Positions 55,561 to 64,000 are shown, counted from the first letter of the stretch. The stretch: 64,000 nt of DNA from Sphaerimonospora thailandensis (GCF_016863115.1 NZ_BOOG01000029.1:34724-98723); one strand, 5' to 3'. The notes: generated from the letters alone by a model not told the origin. Numbers and translations are program-made.

Positions 55561-56736
55561 TCAGGCCGAGACGGCCGGGTGGTATTTGGGGAGCCGGAGC
55601 GTGACCTTGGTGCCGGCGCCGGGGGCGGTCTCCACCACCAGGCCGTACTCGTCGCCGTAGACCTGGCGGAGCCGCTCGTCCACGTTGGCCAGGCCGACGC
55701 CGCTGCCGCCCGTGCCGGAGCGGTCCTCCCCCGCCAGCACCCGCCGCAGGCGTTCGGGATCCATGCCGACGCCGTCGTCCTCGACGCTGATGGCGCATTC
55801 GGCGCCCGCGTCCTCGGCGACGATCGTGATCCGGCCGACGCCCTCGAGGCCGTGCCGTACCGCGTTCTCGATGAGCGGCTGCAGGCACAGGAACGGCACG
55901 GCGACGGCGAGCACCTCCGGCGCGATCCGCAGCGTCACCTGAAGCTGGTCGCCGAACCTCGCCCGCTCCAGCGTGAGATAGCGGTCGATCGACCGCAGTT
56001 CCTCGGCGAGCGTGGTGAAGTCCCCGTGACGGCGGAAGGAGTATCGGGTGAAGTCGGCGAACTCGAGCAGCAGCTCGCGGGCTCGTTCCGGATCGGTCCG
56101 GACGAACGAGGCGATCGTGGTCAGCGAGTTGTAGATGAAATGCGGCGAGATCTGCGCACGCAGCGCTCTGACCTCGGCCTCCATGAGCATGGTGCGCGAC
56201 CGGTCGAGCTCGGCCAACTCGAGTTGGGAGTCGACCCAGCGCGCCACCTCCTGCGCCGCCCTGACCAGGCCGGCGGAGGCATGATCGCCGTACACCGCGA
56301 GCGAGCCGACCACGCGGTCGTCGGTCGTGAGCGGTACGACCACGGCGTGCCGGATCGGACACTCGGGCGACCCGCAGTCGAGCGAGAGCACCTGGGTCCT
56401 GCCGTCCTTCAACGTGGCTCCGGCGTGCCCGAACGCCTCACCGGCGTGGTGCTCCCCCGCGCCGTCGTAGACGAGCAGCTCATCCCGATCGGTGATCGCG
56501 ATGGCCGGAGACCCGAGCAGCTCCCGCAGGTGGCGCGACGCCCTGAGCGCGCCGGCCTGGGTCAGCCCGGCCCGCAGTGGCGGCGCCGCGAGTGAGGCCG
56601 TGTGCAGGGTCTCGAACGTCGCCCGCTCGGCCGGACCGCTGCCGAGGTCACGGCGGCCGCGCAACACCCGCCACAACACCACGGCGGGCACCCCGATGAG
56701 CGCGGCGACGACCAGAGCGGCTACGACGGGTTCCAC
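55561..56736 (-). CDS. LytS-type sensor histidine kinase
   Basis: A 391-residue sensor kinase with one N-terminal membrane helix (residues 4-25), a GAF-like region (about 75-190) and a His_kinase/HATPase unit. The phospho-acceptor histidine lies in QISPHFIYNSL (about residue 195), the N-box is LQPLIENAVRHG and the G-box GSGVGLANVDERL. The family pairs with LytTR regulators. It probably signals to the regulator at 53972-54727 and so controls the symporters. Confidence 0.93.
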   Translation of the reverse strand: MEPVVAALVVAALIGVPAVVLWRVLRGRRDLGSGPAERATFETLHTASLAAPPLRAGLTQAGALRASRHLRELLGSPAIAITDRDELLVYDGAGEHHAGEAFGHAGATLKDGRTQVLSLDCGSPECPIRHAVVVPLTTDDRVVGSLAVYGDHASAGLVRAAQEVARWVDSQLELAELDRSRTMLMEAEVRALRAQISPHFIYNSLTTIASFVRTDPERARELLLEFADFTRYSFRRHGDFTTLAEELRSIDRYLTLERARFGDQLQVTLRIAPEVLAVAVPFLCLQPLIENAVRHGLEGVGRITIVAEDAGAECAISVEDDGVGMDPERLRRVLAGEDRSGTGGSGVGLANVDERLRQVYGDEYGLVVETAPGAGTKVTLRLPKYHPAVSA

Positions 56737-56767
56737 GCCGCCGGAGCCTACTCGGTCACCTCCCCGG

Positions 56768-57670
56768 CTACGTGAACAGCCCGGTGAGGCCCCGGCGCCC
56801 CCTTCTGGCCGGCCGCGTCATGCGGGTCATTCGCGCCATGCGTCGCATGCGCGCCATGCCGGCGCTCCGCACCGATCTGCGCATGGGCGTGCGGCCGATG
56901 CCCGGCAGGCCTCGCATGCCGGAGATCGCGCGGGCGCCCGTGACACCGCCCGTGCCGAAGATGTCGCGCAGGCCCGATATCCGGCGGAGGCCAGACCCTC
57001 GCCGCAGGCCAGAAATCTGGCGCAGACCAGATGCCCGACGTGCACCCAAGATCCGCCGCAGGCCCGACGTCCGCCGCAGGCCAGATATCTGGCGTGGACC
57101 GGATATCTGACGTGGACCGAACATCCGGCGCAGGCCCGAGACACCGCGGATGCTCTGGACGGCCATCTTCGGTGTGGTCCGCCGGTTCCGGGCCATCCGG
57201 GTGATCCCGCGTAGGATCATGAGCCCGGCGGCCAGCGCGCCTGCACCCGTCGCGGCCGTCATCGGCCGCCGCCTGGCCTGCTCCGTGACCTTGCCGGCCG
57301 CCCCCTTGACCGGCTCGGGCGTGACCGCCCGCACCCTGTCGGCCACCCCGGCGGCCTTCTCCCGCGCCAGCGTGGCGGTCGCGTGCATCCGCTCCTGCGC
57401 CCGGCCCTTCAAGTCGGCTTTGGCGGCGAGGGCCTCGATGGTGTCGCCGAGGTCGTCTCGCGTCCGCTCGATGTCCTCGCGCACTCTGGTGACGTCGTCC
57501 CCCGGGTTGCCACGCTGACGGCTTGCCTCGTGCTGCGCCGGCGGGGCGTCGAGGAGTTGCGGTACGGCGTTCCGCGACTCGGCCTCCGTCACCGGTTCGG
57601 CGACGTCCTGTCTATGTACTCCCATGCGTCCGGCAGTGGTCCGAGCGCTTCCGGGATCGGTCTCGGTCAT
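56768..57670 (-). CDS. DUF3618 protein with basic hexapeptide repeats
   Basis: A 300-residue protein. The DUF3618 motif TRVREDIERTRDDLGDTIEA covers residues 61-80, followed by a helical stretch and a hydrophobic segment (residues 138-153). Residues 179-238 are ten tandem hexapeptides of the GLRRIS/GPRQIS type, then a Met/Arg-rich end (ARMRRMARMTRMTRPARRG). The repeat tail is unusual for DUF3618 proteins and very basic; it could bind nucleic acid or acidic lipid. ATG 57670 overlaps the stop of the holin-X-like gene. Confidence 0.75.
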   Translation of the reverse strand: MTETDPGSARTTAGRMGVHRQDVAEPVTEAESRNAVPQLLDAPPAQHEASRQRGNPGDDVTRVREDIERTRDDLGDTIEALAAKADLKGRAQERMHATATLAREKAAGVADRVRAVTPEPVKGAAGKVTEQARRRPMTAATGAGALAAGLMILRGITRMARNRRTTPKMAVQSIRGVSGLRRMFGPRQISGPRQISGLRRTSGLRRILGARRASGLRQISGLRRGSGLRRISGLRDIFGTGGVTGARAISGMRGLPGIGRTPMRRSVRSAGMARMRRMARMTRMTRPARRGRRGLTGLFT

Positions 57671-58065
57671 CTGCGTACGCTCTCCTTCATCATTTCGAGA
57701 TCCGTCTTGAGGCTCTGGATCGTCTGGTCCGGGGTCGGCCTGGTGACCTGGGACACCTGCTGCTTGCCCATGAGGCCGAGCAGTCCGGCCACCAGCAGCA
57801 GCCCGACGCCCACGATCAGGGCACTCGCCCACGTGGGCATCACCAGGGCCAGCCCCAGGATCGCGGCGGCCACCAGGGCCGCGGCCCCGAGCAGCGCGAC
57901 CACTCCCGCGCCGCCGAGCAGCCCGGCTCCGGTCCCGGCCCGCTTTCCCTTCTGCGTCATCTCCAGCCGCGCCAGCCGCAGCTCGTCGCGCACCAGGCGT
58001 GAGACGTCATCGGACAGCCTCCGGACGAGCTCGCCGGTGGACAGCGTTTCCACTTGGTTGGTCAT
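57667..58065 (-). CDS. Phage_holin_3_6/holin-X-like membrane protein
   Basis: A 132-residue protein. A charged N-terminal helix (LVRRLSDDVSRLVRDELRLARLE) leads to two long Ala/Gly/Leu membrane helices. This is the actinobacterial holin-X-like family, which is a normal chromosomal gene, usually next to a DUF3618 gene, as here, and not evidence of a prophage. Translationally coupled (ATGA) to it. Probably a membrane-stress or envelope protein. Confidence 0.85.
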   Translation of the reverse strand: MTNQVETLSTGELVRRLSDDVSRLVRDELRLARLEMTQKGKRAGTGAGLLGGAGVVALLGAAALVAAAILGLALVMPTWASALIVGVGLLLVAGLLGLMGKQQVSQVTRPTPDQTIQSLKTDLEMMKESVRR

Positions 58066-58283
58066 GGACTGCCTCCCTTCCGGATTGGGGAGCGCCTACC
58101 CCCAGCCGAGAGGCCTAACCACGGCCCCGCGCAGGGCCGACTCGCTCGCGGCGAAAGATGAAATTTTCAGTAACGCGACGGCGAGGCATTCCCCATGCCG
58201 GGCAAAAGGCCAGCCCTCGATCGGAACGGCGCGAACGCCGTACCGTCGCCCATGACCCGCACCCCCGCCTGACCTTCCCAGCA

Positions 58284-58325
58284 GCCCGCCTTCCCCGGGC
58301 GGACCCGTCTCCGAGGAAGGCGGGC
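58284..58325. terminator. hairpin after the nitrilase gene
   Basis: GCCCGCCTTCC (58284-58294) pairs perfectly with GGAAGGCGGGC (58315-58325) over a 20-nt loop. It lies 37 bp beyond the nitrilase stop. The rest of the 296-bp gap 58066-58361 contains no gene I can support. Confidence 0.75.
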
Positions 58326-58361
58326 ATCCATTTTGTCGATCTTTACAGCTGACGCCCCGAA

Positions 58362-59315
58362 TCAACCCTGGTGATCGTGGCGGTCTGGGGGGGACTCGTT
58401 GACGTGGAGGGTGAAGATGTCGGGGCGAGCGTAGTGGCCGGTGGGGTCGAAATCGAAGCGGGCGCGGGCGAGGTCGTCGAGGTCGAGTTCGGCGGTCAGG
58501 ATGCCCTCGCCGCCACGCAGCGGCCCGGCCAGGACCTCGCCGAGCGGGGAGACGATGACGGAGCCGCCGCCGATCAGGATGGTGTCGGGCTCGTCGCCCT
58601 GGACAGGGTGCAGGTCGGCGGGCAGGGCGTCGCGACGCAGGTACTGGCTGGCGCAGAGGACGAAGCAGCGGCCCTCCAGGGCGATGTGGCGCATCGTGGC
58701 CTGCCAGGCATCGCGGTCGTCCACCGTCGGTGCACACCACAGGTCGACGCCTTTGGCGTACATCGCCGTGCGGAACAGCGGCATGTAGTTCTCCCAGCAG
58801 ATCGCCGCACCGAGGCGGGCGATGCCGGTGTCGATGACGGGAAGAGTGGAGCCGTCGCCCTGGCCCCACAGGTAGCGCTCGGCTGCGGTCGGCATCAACT
58901 TGCGGTGCAGCCCAAGATAGCCGTCGGGGCCGAAGAAGAGCGCCACGCAGTACAGCGTGCCGCCCCGGCGTTCGACCGCGCCGACCACGGCGTGGCAGCC
59001 GAGCTCCCTGGTGAGTGCGGCCAGGGCCCCGAATTCGGGGCCGGGGATCTCGATAGCGGCGGCGTGGTAGCGACGGAACAGGTCACGCCCGGCCGGGGTG
59101 CGGCTGCCGACCGTGATGCCGAAGTCCAGGCCCTTGGGGTAGCCGCCGAGGAACGCCTCCGGCAGTACGACGACCCGGGCGCCGCGGCCGATGACGGCCT
59201 CGCGGATCAGTTCCTCGGCGCGGGCCAGCGCGGCCGGCGTGTCGAACAGGGGGGCGGCCGCCTGGACGACGGCGACGTTCACGGTGCGCTGGGGTTCAGG
59301 GGAGGCGGAGGTCAT
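58362..59315 (-). CDS. nitrilase (carbon-nitrogen hydrolase)
   Basis: A 317-residue member of the nitrilase branch of C-N hydrolases. The catalytic triad is visible: Glu53 in LPEAFLGGYPKG, Lys139 in HRKLMPT and Cys173 in CWENYMPL. GGYPKG after the glutamate and CWENYMP are typical of true nitrilases, which turn nitriles into acids and ammonia. The ATG at 59315 is used, and open frame upstream lacks a ribosome site. The gene stands alone. Confidence 0.93.
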   Translation of the reverse strand: MTSASPEPQRTVNVAVVQAAAPLFDTPAALARAEELIREAVIGRGARVVVLPEAFLGGYPKGLDFGITVGSRTPAGRDLFRRYHAAAIEIPGPEFGALAALTRELGCHAVVGAVERRGGTLYCVALFFGPDGYLGLHRKLMPTAAERYLWGQGDGSTLPVIDTGIARLGAAICWENYMPLFRTAMYAKGVDLWCAPTVDDRDAWQATMRHIALEGRCFVLCASQYLRRDALPADLHPVQGDEPDTILIGGGSVIVSPLGEVLAGPLRGGEGILTAELDLDDLARARFDFDPTGHYARPDIFTLHVNESPPDRHDHQG

Positions 59316-59444
59316 GCCGTCGAGGATAGAAACTCTTCGGCCGTCGCGCTCCACTCGATCATCCACTTCGATCCCTCTTCGAGCACCGCTTGTCAGGTAA
59401 CGTGCGATCACCCAACTGCCGCGACGACATCTGGAGACGTTGCC

Positions 59445-60167
59445 ATGACAGACCACGAGCTCCCTTCTGAGGACTTCGGGCTCGAAGACGAGTTTGATTT
59501 CGATGAGGAGGAGTACGGAGACGACGATGGCGAGGAGCGACTGGATCTGGAGAGCATGGATGTTTATCAGCTCCTTGAGGTAGCCGTTGACTCCGACACG
59601 GAGAACGACGACAGGATCGTGGCGGTTGAGAAGCTGATAAAGCTTGGTTCCTCATCAGCCGCGGCGATCCAGTGGCTGATGCACTCGCGTCACCTTCACC
59701 GGCTTGAGGGGTTCGACCACCGGAGCGAGGTGAACGATCTGGTCACCGGCCTCTCGCTCAGTGCCGAGGATCGAACGGCCGGACTCAAGGTGATCATTGA
59801 GGACACGCGCCTGTCCGACGTCGATCGGGCATCGGCGTTCGCCAAGAGCCTTGGCGACGGTCCCGGAAGAGCGGCCAGATATGGATCTCTCAAGCCACTC
59901 ATTCCCACACGCAATCTGATCTTCGGCCTTGAAGAGATGATGAGCGAGGGAGATTCGCTACCGGCCATCGATGTGATCAGGGAAATCGCCGCCGACCGCA
60001 GTCTCATGGGCAAGGAGCGGGTCCGAGCGGTCACGGCGCTCACGGACGATGGCGACTGCCGGGATGTGGCTGTGGAGTTGTTCCAGGAGCTGCTGCAGGA
60101 CCCGGCCCTGGTCGATGCTGCCGCCCGGAAAGATGCCGAGGAGTGGGTCAACGTCCTCGGGGAGTAG
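59445..60167 (+). CDS. acidic protein of unknown function
   Basis: A 240-residue protein with a strongly acidic N-terminus (about 30 Asp/Glu in the first 55 residues: EDFGLEDEFDFDEEEYGDDDG). The rest is helical and may contain HEAT-like hairpins (RIVAVEKLIKL, DRASAFAKSLGD, RVRAVTALTDDGD). I recognise no family. The ATG at 59445 fits the codon bias of the frame downstream. It is divergent from the nitrilase gene across 129 bp that should hold both promoters. No partner is evident. Confidence 0.6.
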   Translation: MTDHELPSEDFGLEDEFDFDEEEYGDDDGEERLDLESMDVYQLLEVAVDSDTENDDRIVAVEKLIKLGSSSAAAIQWLMHSRHLHRLEGFDHRSEVNDLVTGLSLSAEDRTAGLKVIIEDTRLSDVDRASAFAKSLGDGPGRAARYGSLKPLIPTRNLIFGLEEMMSEGDSLPAIDVIREIAADRSLMGKERVRAVTALTDDGDCRDVAVELFQELLQDPALVDAAARKDAEEWVNVLGE

Positions 60168-60374
60168 TACGTCCAACTCGTTGCCCACCGGCTGGACCGG
60201 AAGCCCGTCGGCCACCTCGGCGCCGAGCTGGCCAGGTTCGTCCCGCGACCCTCGCGCCCGTCCCGGGAACCCGCCGTGGAGCTCAACGGGCGTTTGGTGT
60301 GGGGAGCGGAAGCAGGGCTACATGGCTCCTGCCAGGTCGCCGGCACTCCCACACAAGAAATGTAACGCTCGGTA

Positions 60375-60431
60375 GTTGTGCATGCGCTCAACGCAAAAGT
60401 TTTGCTAAGCTCTTTGCTGTGTGTGCACAAC
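60375..60431. promoter_or_regulatory. operator region of the DUF1778/GNAT pair
   Basis: GTTGTGCA (60375-60382) and TGCACAAC (60424-60431) form a perfect 8-bp inverted repeat. Between them lies the perfect palindrome GCAAAAGTTTTGC (60393-60405), followed by TAAGCT that could be a -10 element. The site is 18 bp before the antitoxin start and fits autoregulation by the ribbon-helix-helix antitoxin. The rest of the gap 60168-60374 shows no gene. Confidence 0.6.
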
Positions 60432-60448
60432 GTGCGTACGCTCTCGTT

Positions 60449-60724
60449 GTGGGAGCCAAGAATGAACGCATCAGCTTGCGGGTGGACGCTGGGACCAAGC
60501 GTTTGCTCGAGGCCGCGAGCGAAGTCGCGGGAGCCACGGTCTCTTCTTTCATCCTCGATGCGGCGACCTCAGCGGCCCAGCAAGAGCTGGCAGATCGTAC
60601 GGTATTCCGGCTCGATGAGGAGCAATGGGCCGCTTTCGACGCGGCCTTGTCACGCGAAGCCGGTGATGTTCCCGGTCTGCGCGAGTTGATGAACTCCCCG
60701 ACCATCCTCGACGAGATGTCGTGA
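60449..60724 (+). CDS. DUF1778 antitoxin (TacA-like)
   Basis: A 91-residue ribbon-helix-helix antitoxin. KNERISLRVDAGTKRLLEAA is the DNA-binding ribbon and first helix, and FRLDEEQWAAFDAAL near residue 62 contacts the toxin in this family. The GTG at 60449 gives the family's usual start (MGAKNERISLRV). The stop overlaps the toxin's GTG. Confidence 0.9.
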   Translation: MGAKNERISLRVDAGTKRLLEAASEVAGATVSSFILDAATSAAQQELADRTVFRLDEEQWAAFDAALSREAGDVPGLRELMNSPTILDEMS

Positions 60725-61236
60725 AGCTGGCACGCGTCGGGCCCATCGAGCGTGATGATCGTCTGAATGACTTCGACTGCGGTTCCACAGCCCAGAGTGA
60801 GTGGCTGAAGCGTCATGCGTTGCAGGCACACAGCAGCGGCAGTTCGCGGGTCTACGTAGTGCGTGACATCGGCCTCAACAGGGTGGTCGGCTACTACGCT
60901 CTGGCGGCGGGAAGCGTGGTGCCCGCATCGGCACCGGCAAGGTTGCTTCAGGGTGCGGGTCGTTACGACCAGCCTGTTGTCGTCCTCACCCGACTGGGTG
61001 TCGACGTAGCCGTGCAGGGTGCTGGTTTGGGCCGGGCTCTTGTGGTGGATGCCTTCCGACGAGTGGCGGACGTGGCCGACCAGGTCGGCGTACGGGCTCT
61101 GCTGATCCACTGTGAAACCGAAGCAGCGCGGGCCTTCTACCTCAAGCTCTCAAGGTTCGAGGCGAGTCCCACCGATCCGCTGCACCTCTTCCTGATGCTC
61201 AAGGACCTGCGACGCGCCATTGAGGCACATCCGTGA
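60721..61236 (+). CDS. GNAT toxin (TacT-like)
   Basis: A 171-residue GNAT acetyltransferase of the toxin type, known to acetylate charged tRNAs. The acetyl-CoA loop is in LTRLGVDVAVQGAGLGRALV. FDCGSTAQSEWLKRHA near the N-terminus and VVGYYALAAGSV are typical of TacT/AtaT-like proteins. It is coupled to the DUF1778 antitoxin by GTGA, so the pair is a class II toxin-antitoxin module. The gap to 61422 holds nothing I recognise. Confidence 0.88.
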   Translation: MKLARVGPIERDDRLNDFDCGSTAQSEWLKRHALQAHSSGSSRVYVVRDIGLNRVVGYYALAAGSVVPASAPARLLQGAGRYDQPVVVLTRLGVDVAVQGAGLGRALVVDAFRRVADVADQVGVRALLIHCETEAARAFYLKLSRFEASPTDPLHLFLMLKDLRRAIEAHP

Positions 61237-61422
61237 CGAGGGACATCGGCTCCGGACCTTCCTGGGCGCCGGTCGCCCTGGATGCGGGACTGGGTGATCG
61301 GGTCGTGACCAGATTGTGCCGGTGAAGGTTGGCCTCGGATGTCTCGAATGCCGGAAAAGCCGCGTACTTGATCGTGCAGACTGGGCGAAAGACACTGCGC
61401 GGCAGGCACGGAGGGAGCCGGG

Positions 61423-64000
61423 GTGGCGGAGGATCCACGGTTACGGGGGCTGGCCGACCACTCGCCGAACTTCGGGTTCCTCCTCCGGCACGAACCGCTC
61501 CTGCTGGTGTACGGCGCGGGCGCCGAATCGATCGTCTTCACCGACCCCAACGGCGCACTGGTCAAGTGCCGCCAGTTCGTCGAGGTCCTCACGGCTGTCA
61601 TGGTCCGCGCCACCGGCATCCCCGTGGACGGCCGCGATCTGGTGCACCGGATCAACGCGCTGAGCAACGCGAACGTGATCACTCAAGGGGTCGCGAACGC
61701 CTTCCACGAGATCCGGCGCACGGGCAACGACGCGGTGCACGGCCACACCATCCACGTCCCCATGGCCCTGCGTTGTCTGGAACGTTGCTTCCAGCTCGGC
61801 CTGCTGCTCGATCGGGCGATCACCGGTCGGCGGGAGCTCGTCGCCTTCGTCCCGCCCACACCGGCCACACCGGCCACGGCTCTCGACGGCACCGAGCTCG
61901 CCACCGAACTCGACACCGAGCTGGAACGATTCAAGTCTGAGCTGGCCGCGGCCAAGCTGGTGCTCGACGGCACGCGTACGAGGGAGCAGGCCGAGGCCGA
62001 AGCCCGGCAGGCCGCCGAGGCCGAGCTTGCCAGGGCATGGGCCGAGCGCGATGCGGTGGCGGCGCAGGTCCAGGCCCTTGCGGCGCAACTGGGCACGCTG
62101 CAGGCCGAGTTCGATCGCAGGACATCCGAGCAGGTCAAGGTCGGCCCGGCCCGCCGAGACGTCATCGCTCAGCGGGCTCGTCAGGCTCCGCCACTCACCG
62201 AAGCGCAGGTACGGCAGCGCATCGACGGGATGCTCGCCGAGTCCGGCTGGGCCGTACAGGATCTCGCGGAGATGAACCCCGCCGCCGGCCGGGGCGTGGC
62301 GGTCCGAGAGTTCCCCATCGGCCGTAAGCGCGCCGACTACGTGCTCTATGTCGACCACAAGATCGTGGGTGTGATCGAGGCCAAGCGCGAGGGAACGCCG
62401 CTGACCGGGGTGGAGTGGCAGTCCGGCGACTACGCCGCCACGCTGCCCGGCGACTACCGGATGGCGGTGTGGCGGCGGGACGAGCCGCTGCCGTTCCGGT
62501 ACGAGAGCACCGGCGTCGAAACCCGCTTCACCTGCACCCTCGACCCCGAGGCGCGGTCGCGGGAGGTGTTCTCCTTCCACCGGCCCGAGACCATCGCCCG
62601 GTGGATGGACGAGGCCGACGCGGCTCCGGATGCACCGACGTTCCGAGCCAGGATGCGCGCCATGCCCCCGCTCGACGCCGACGGGCTGCGGCCCGCCCAG
62701 GCCGACGCCATCGAACGGGTCGAGCGCCACCTGCGGGGCAATCATCAGCGGGCGCTGGTCCAGATGGCGACCGGCGCGGGCAAGACATTCACCGCCGTGA
62801 CGCTCTCCTACCGGCTGTTCAAGCACGCGGGGGCCCAGCGGGTCCTGTTCCTGGTCGACCGGAACAACCTGGGCGATCAGGCGGCGGGCGAGTTCGCCCG
62901 GTACGTCACCGACAGCGGGCAGACGCTCGGGGAGGACTACAACGTCCAGCGCCTGTCCGGCGGCGCCATGTTGGCGTCGGCCAGCGTGGTGGTGACCACG
63001 ATCCAGCGGCTGTACGGCGCGCTCACCGGCCAACCGCTGCCGACTGGAGAGGCCGACGAGCCGGGCGTGGACGATTTCGTACCGCCCCGCCCGGTGGACG
63101 CGGTCTACAGCAGGGAGCTGCCACCCGAGGCGTTCGACCTGATCGTGGTGGACGAGTGTCACCGGTCGATCTTCGGGCGGTGGCGGGCCGTGCTGCAGTA
63201 TTTCGACGCGCCGATCATCGGCCTGACCGCCACCCCCACCGCCCAGGCGCTCGCGTTCTTCGGCGACCCGGTCAGCGAGTACACCTACGAGCAGTCGGTC
63301 GCCGACCGGGTCAACGTCGACTTCGCCGTGTTCCGGATCAAGACCAAAATCGGCGAGGACGGCTCGACGATTCCCGCGCTGGACGAGGACGGCACCAGGA
63401 CCGTCGTCCCCAAGCGGGACCGCCACACCCGCAGGCAGCGGTACGAGGAACTCGATGAGGACTTCACGTACGGCGCGCGGGAGATCGGCCGATCGGTGGT
63501 CGCCAAGGACCAGATCCAGACGGTGATCGCCGCCTATCGGGAACGGGTGCTGCCGCGCATGTTCCCGCACTACACGACGTCGGTGCCGAAGACGCTCATC
63601 TTCGCCCGCGACGACTCTCACGCCGACGACATCGTGCAGGCCGTACGCGAGGTGTTCGGCAAGGGCAACGACTTCTGCGCGAAGATCACCTATCGGTCGA
63701 AGCTGGCCGGCCAGGATCCCAAGGACCTGCTGCGGCGGCTGCGTACGAGTCCGGAGCTGCGGATCGCCGTCACCGTGGACATGGTCGCGACCGGGACCGA
63801 CGTCAAACCCCTGGAGTGCGTGTTCTTCATGCGCGGCGTGCAGAGCGCGGTCTACTTCGAGCAGATGAAGGGACGCGGCTGCCGGACCATCGACCCCGAC
63901 GACCTGCAGGCCGTCACCCCGGACGAGGCCGTCAGGACCAAGGACCGCTTCGTCATCGTCGACGCCGTCGGGGTGACCGACGACCCGCTGTGCCAGGCGA
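61423..64000 (+). CDS. HsdR-like type I restriction/SF2 helicase protein, 3' end outside window
   Basis: At least 859 codons, open at the window end. The start is GTG 61423 with GGAGGGA upstream. An N-terminal domain (about residues 1-115, with FHEIRRTGNDAVHG) resembles the DUF4145/HEPN-like module of some HsdR proteins. A long coiled coil follows (about 150-230), then a nuclease-like core (RADYVLYVDHKIVGVIEAKREG). An SF2 motor has Walker A QMATGAGKT (about 447-455), DECH (VVDECHRS) and TATPT. The layout is that of EcoKI/EcoEI-type HsdR. No methylase or specificity gene is in view; partners may lie beyond the window. Confidence 0.85.
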   Translation, partial: MAEDPRLRGLADHSPNFGFLLRHEPLLLVYGAGAESIVFTDPNGALVKCRQFVEVLTAVMVRATGIPVDGRDLVHRINALSNANVITQGVANAFHEIRRTGNDAVHGHTIHVPMALRCLERCFQLGLLLDRAITGRRELVAFVPPTPATPATALDGTELATELDTELERFKSELAAAKLVLDGTRTREQAEAEARQAAEAELARAWAERDAVAAQVQALAAQLGTLQAEFDRRTSEQVKVGPARRDVIAQRARQAPPLTEAQVRQRIDGMLAESGWAVQDLAEMNPAAGRGVAVREFPIGRKRADYVLYVDHKIVGVIEAKREGTPLTGVEWQSGDYAATLPGDYRMAVWRRDEPLPFRYESTGVETRFTCTLDPEARSREVFSFHRPETIARWMDEADAAPDAPTFRARMRAMPPLDADGLRPAQADAIERVERHLRGNHQRALVQMATGAGKTFTAVTLSYRLFKHAGAQRVLFLVDRNNLGDQAAGEFARYVTDSGQTLGEDYNVQRLSGGAMLASASVVVTTIQRLYGALTGQPLPTGEADEPGVDDFVPPRPVDAVYSRELPPEAFDLIVVDECHRSIFGRWRAVLQYFDAPIIGLTATPTAQALAFFGDPVSEYTYEQSVADRVNVDFAVFRIKTKIGEDGSTIPALDEDGTRTVVPKRDRHTRRQRYEELDEDFTYGAREIGRSVVAKDQIQTVIAAYRERVLPRMFPHYTTSVPKTLIFARDDSHADDIVQAVREVFGKGNDFCAKITYRSKLAGQDPKDLLRRLRTSPELRIAVTVDMVATGTDVKPLECVFFMRGVQSAVYFEQMKGRGCRTIDPDDLQAVTPDEAVRTKDRFVIVDAVGVTDDPLCQA

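Noticed and set aside
57667..58065. Phage holin as a sign of a prophage
   Set aside because: The holin-X-like family paired with DUF3618 is an ordinary actinomycete gene pair, and no other phage gene is present.

Overview
The window is 64 kb of very high-GC DNA with GTG/TTG starts, many 4-nt start/stop overlaps, LuxR (LAL), LytTR and XRE-TPR regulators and a Pkn-type kinase. This points to a filamentous actinomycete. Gene content fits Streptosporangiales or a related order, but that is an inference, because no rRNA or other phylogenetic marker is present.

Left part (1-15.5 kb). A four-gene minus-strand operon encodes a radical SAM protein, a MazG-like protein, a kinase-fold protein and an HPr-kinase-like ATPase. 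It is transcribed divergently from an XRE/TPR regulator across a region with two imperfect palindromes, and a very small AT-rich, TTA-containing ORF is fused to the 3' end of the regulator gene. This cassette is the best candidate for an undescribed system. An AT-rich junction follows, then a tightly coupled type I restriction-modification operon (hsdM, hsdS, a Ymh-family gene, hsdR, a YgjP-like metallopeptidase) ending in a truncated CD-NTase-like nucleotidyltransferase. HAD-hydrolase and endonuclease V genes lie beyond.

Middle part (15.5-37.5 kb). This holds mostly single genes: a membrane Ser/Thr kinase, a ferritin-like protein beside an eroded molybdopterin oxidoreductase with internal minisatellites, a LAL regulator, a frameshifted alpha/beta hydrolase next to a GMC (cholesterol-oxidase-like) flavoenzyme, a CbiX-like protein, glutamate dehydrogenase, two paralogous secreted collagen-like proteins with a shared leader, an aldo/keto reductase, GNAT enzymes, a PIN/Phd toxin-antitoxin pair and PolX.

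Selenium region (37.5-47.8 kb). A formate dehydrogenase large-subunit gene is interrupted by an in-frame UGA that is clearly a selenocysteine codon, with a SECIS hairpin 12 nt downstream. The iron-sulphur and membrane subunits follow after an unusual 0.8 kb gap. Next come selD, selC (tRNA-Sec, UCA anticodon), selA and selB. The window therefore holds both a selenoprotein and the machinery needed to make it.

Right part (47.8-64 kb). A wax-ester-synthase/DGAT-type acyltransferase and TetR regulator; two acetate-symporter-plus-small-membrane-protein modules beside a LytS/LytTR two-component system split by a Uma2 gene; a DUF3618/holin-X pair with hexapeptide repeats; a nitrilase; an acidic orphan; a DUF1778/GNAT toxin-antitoxin pair; and, cut by the window end, a second HsdR/SF2 helicase-type protein. 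Long open frames antisense to real genes are common at this GC content and were left out.
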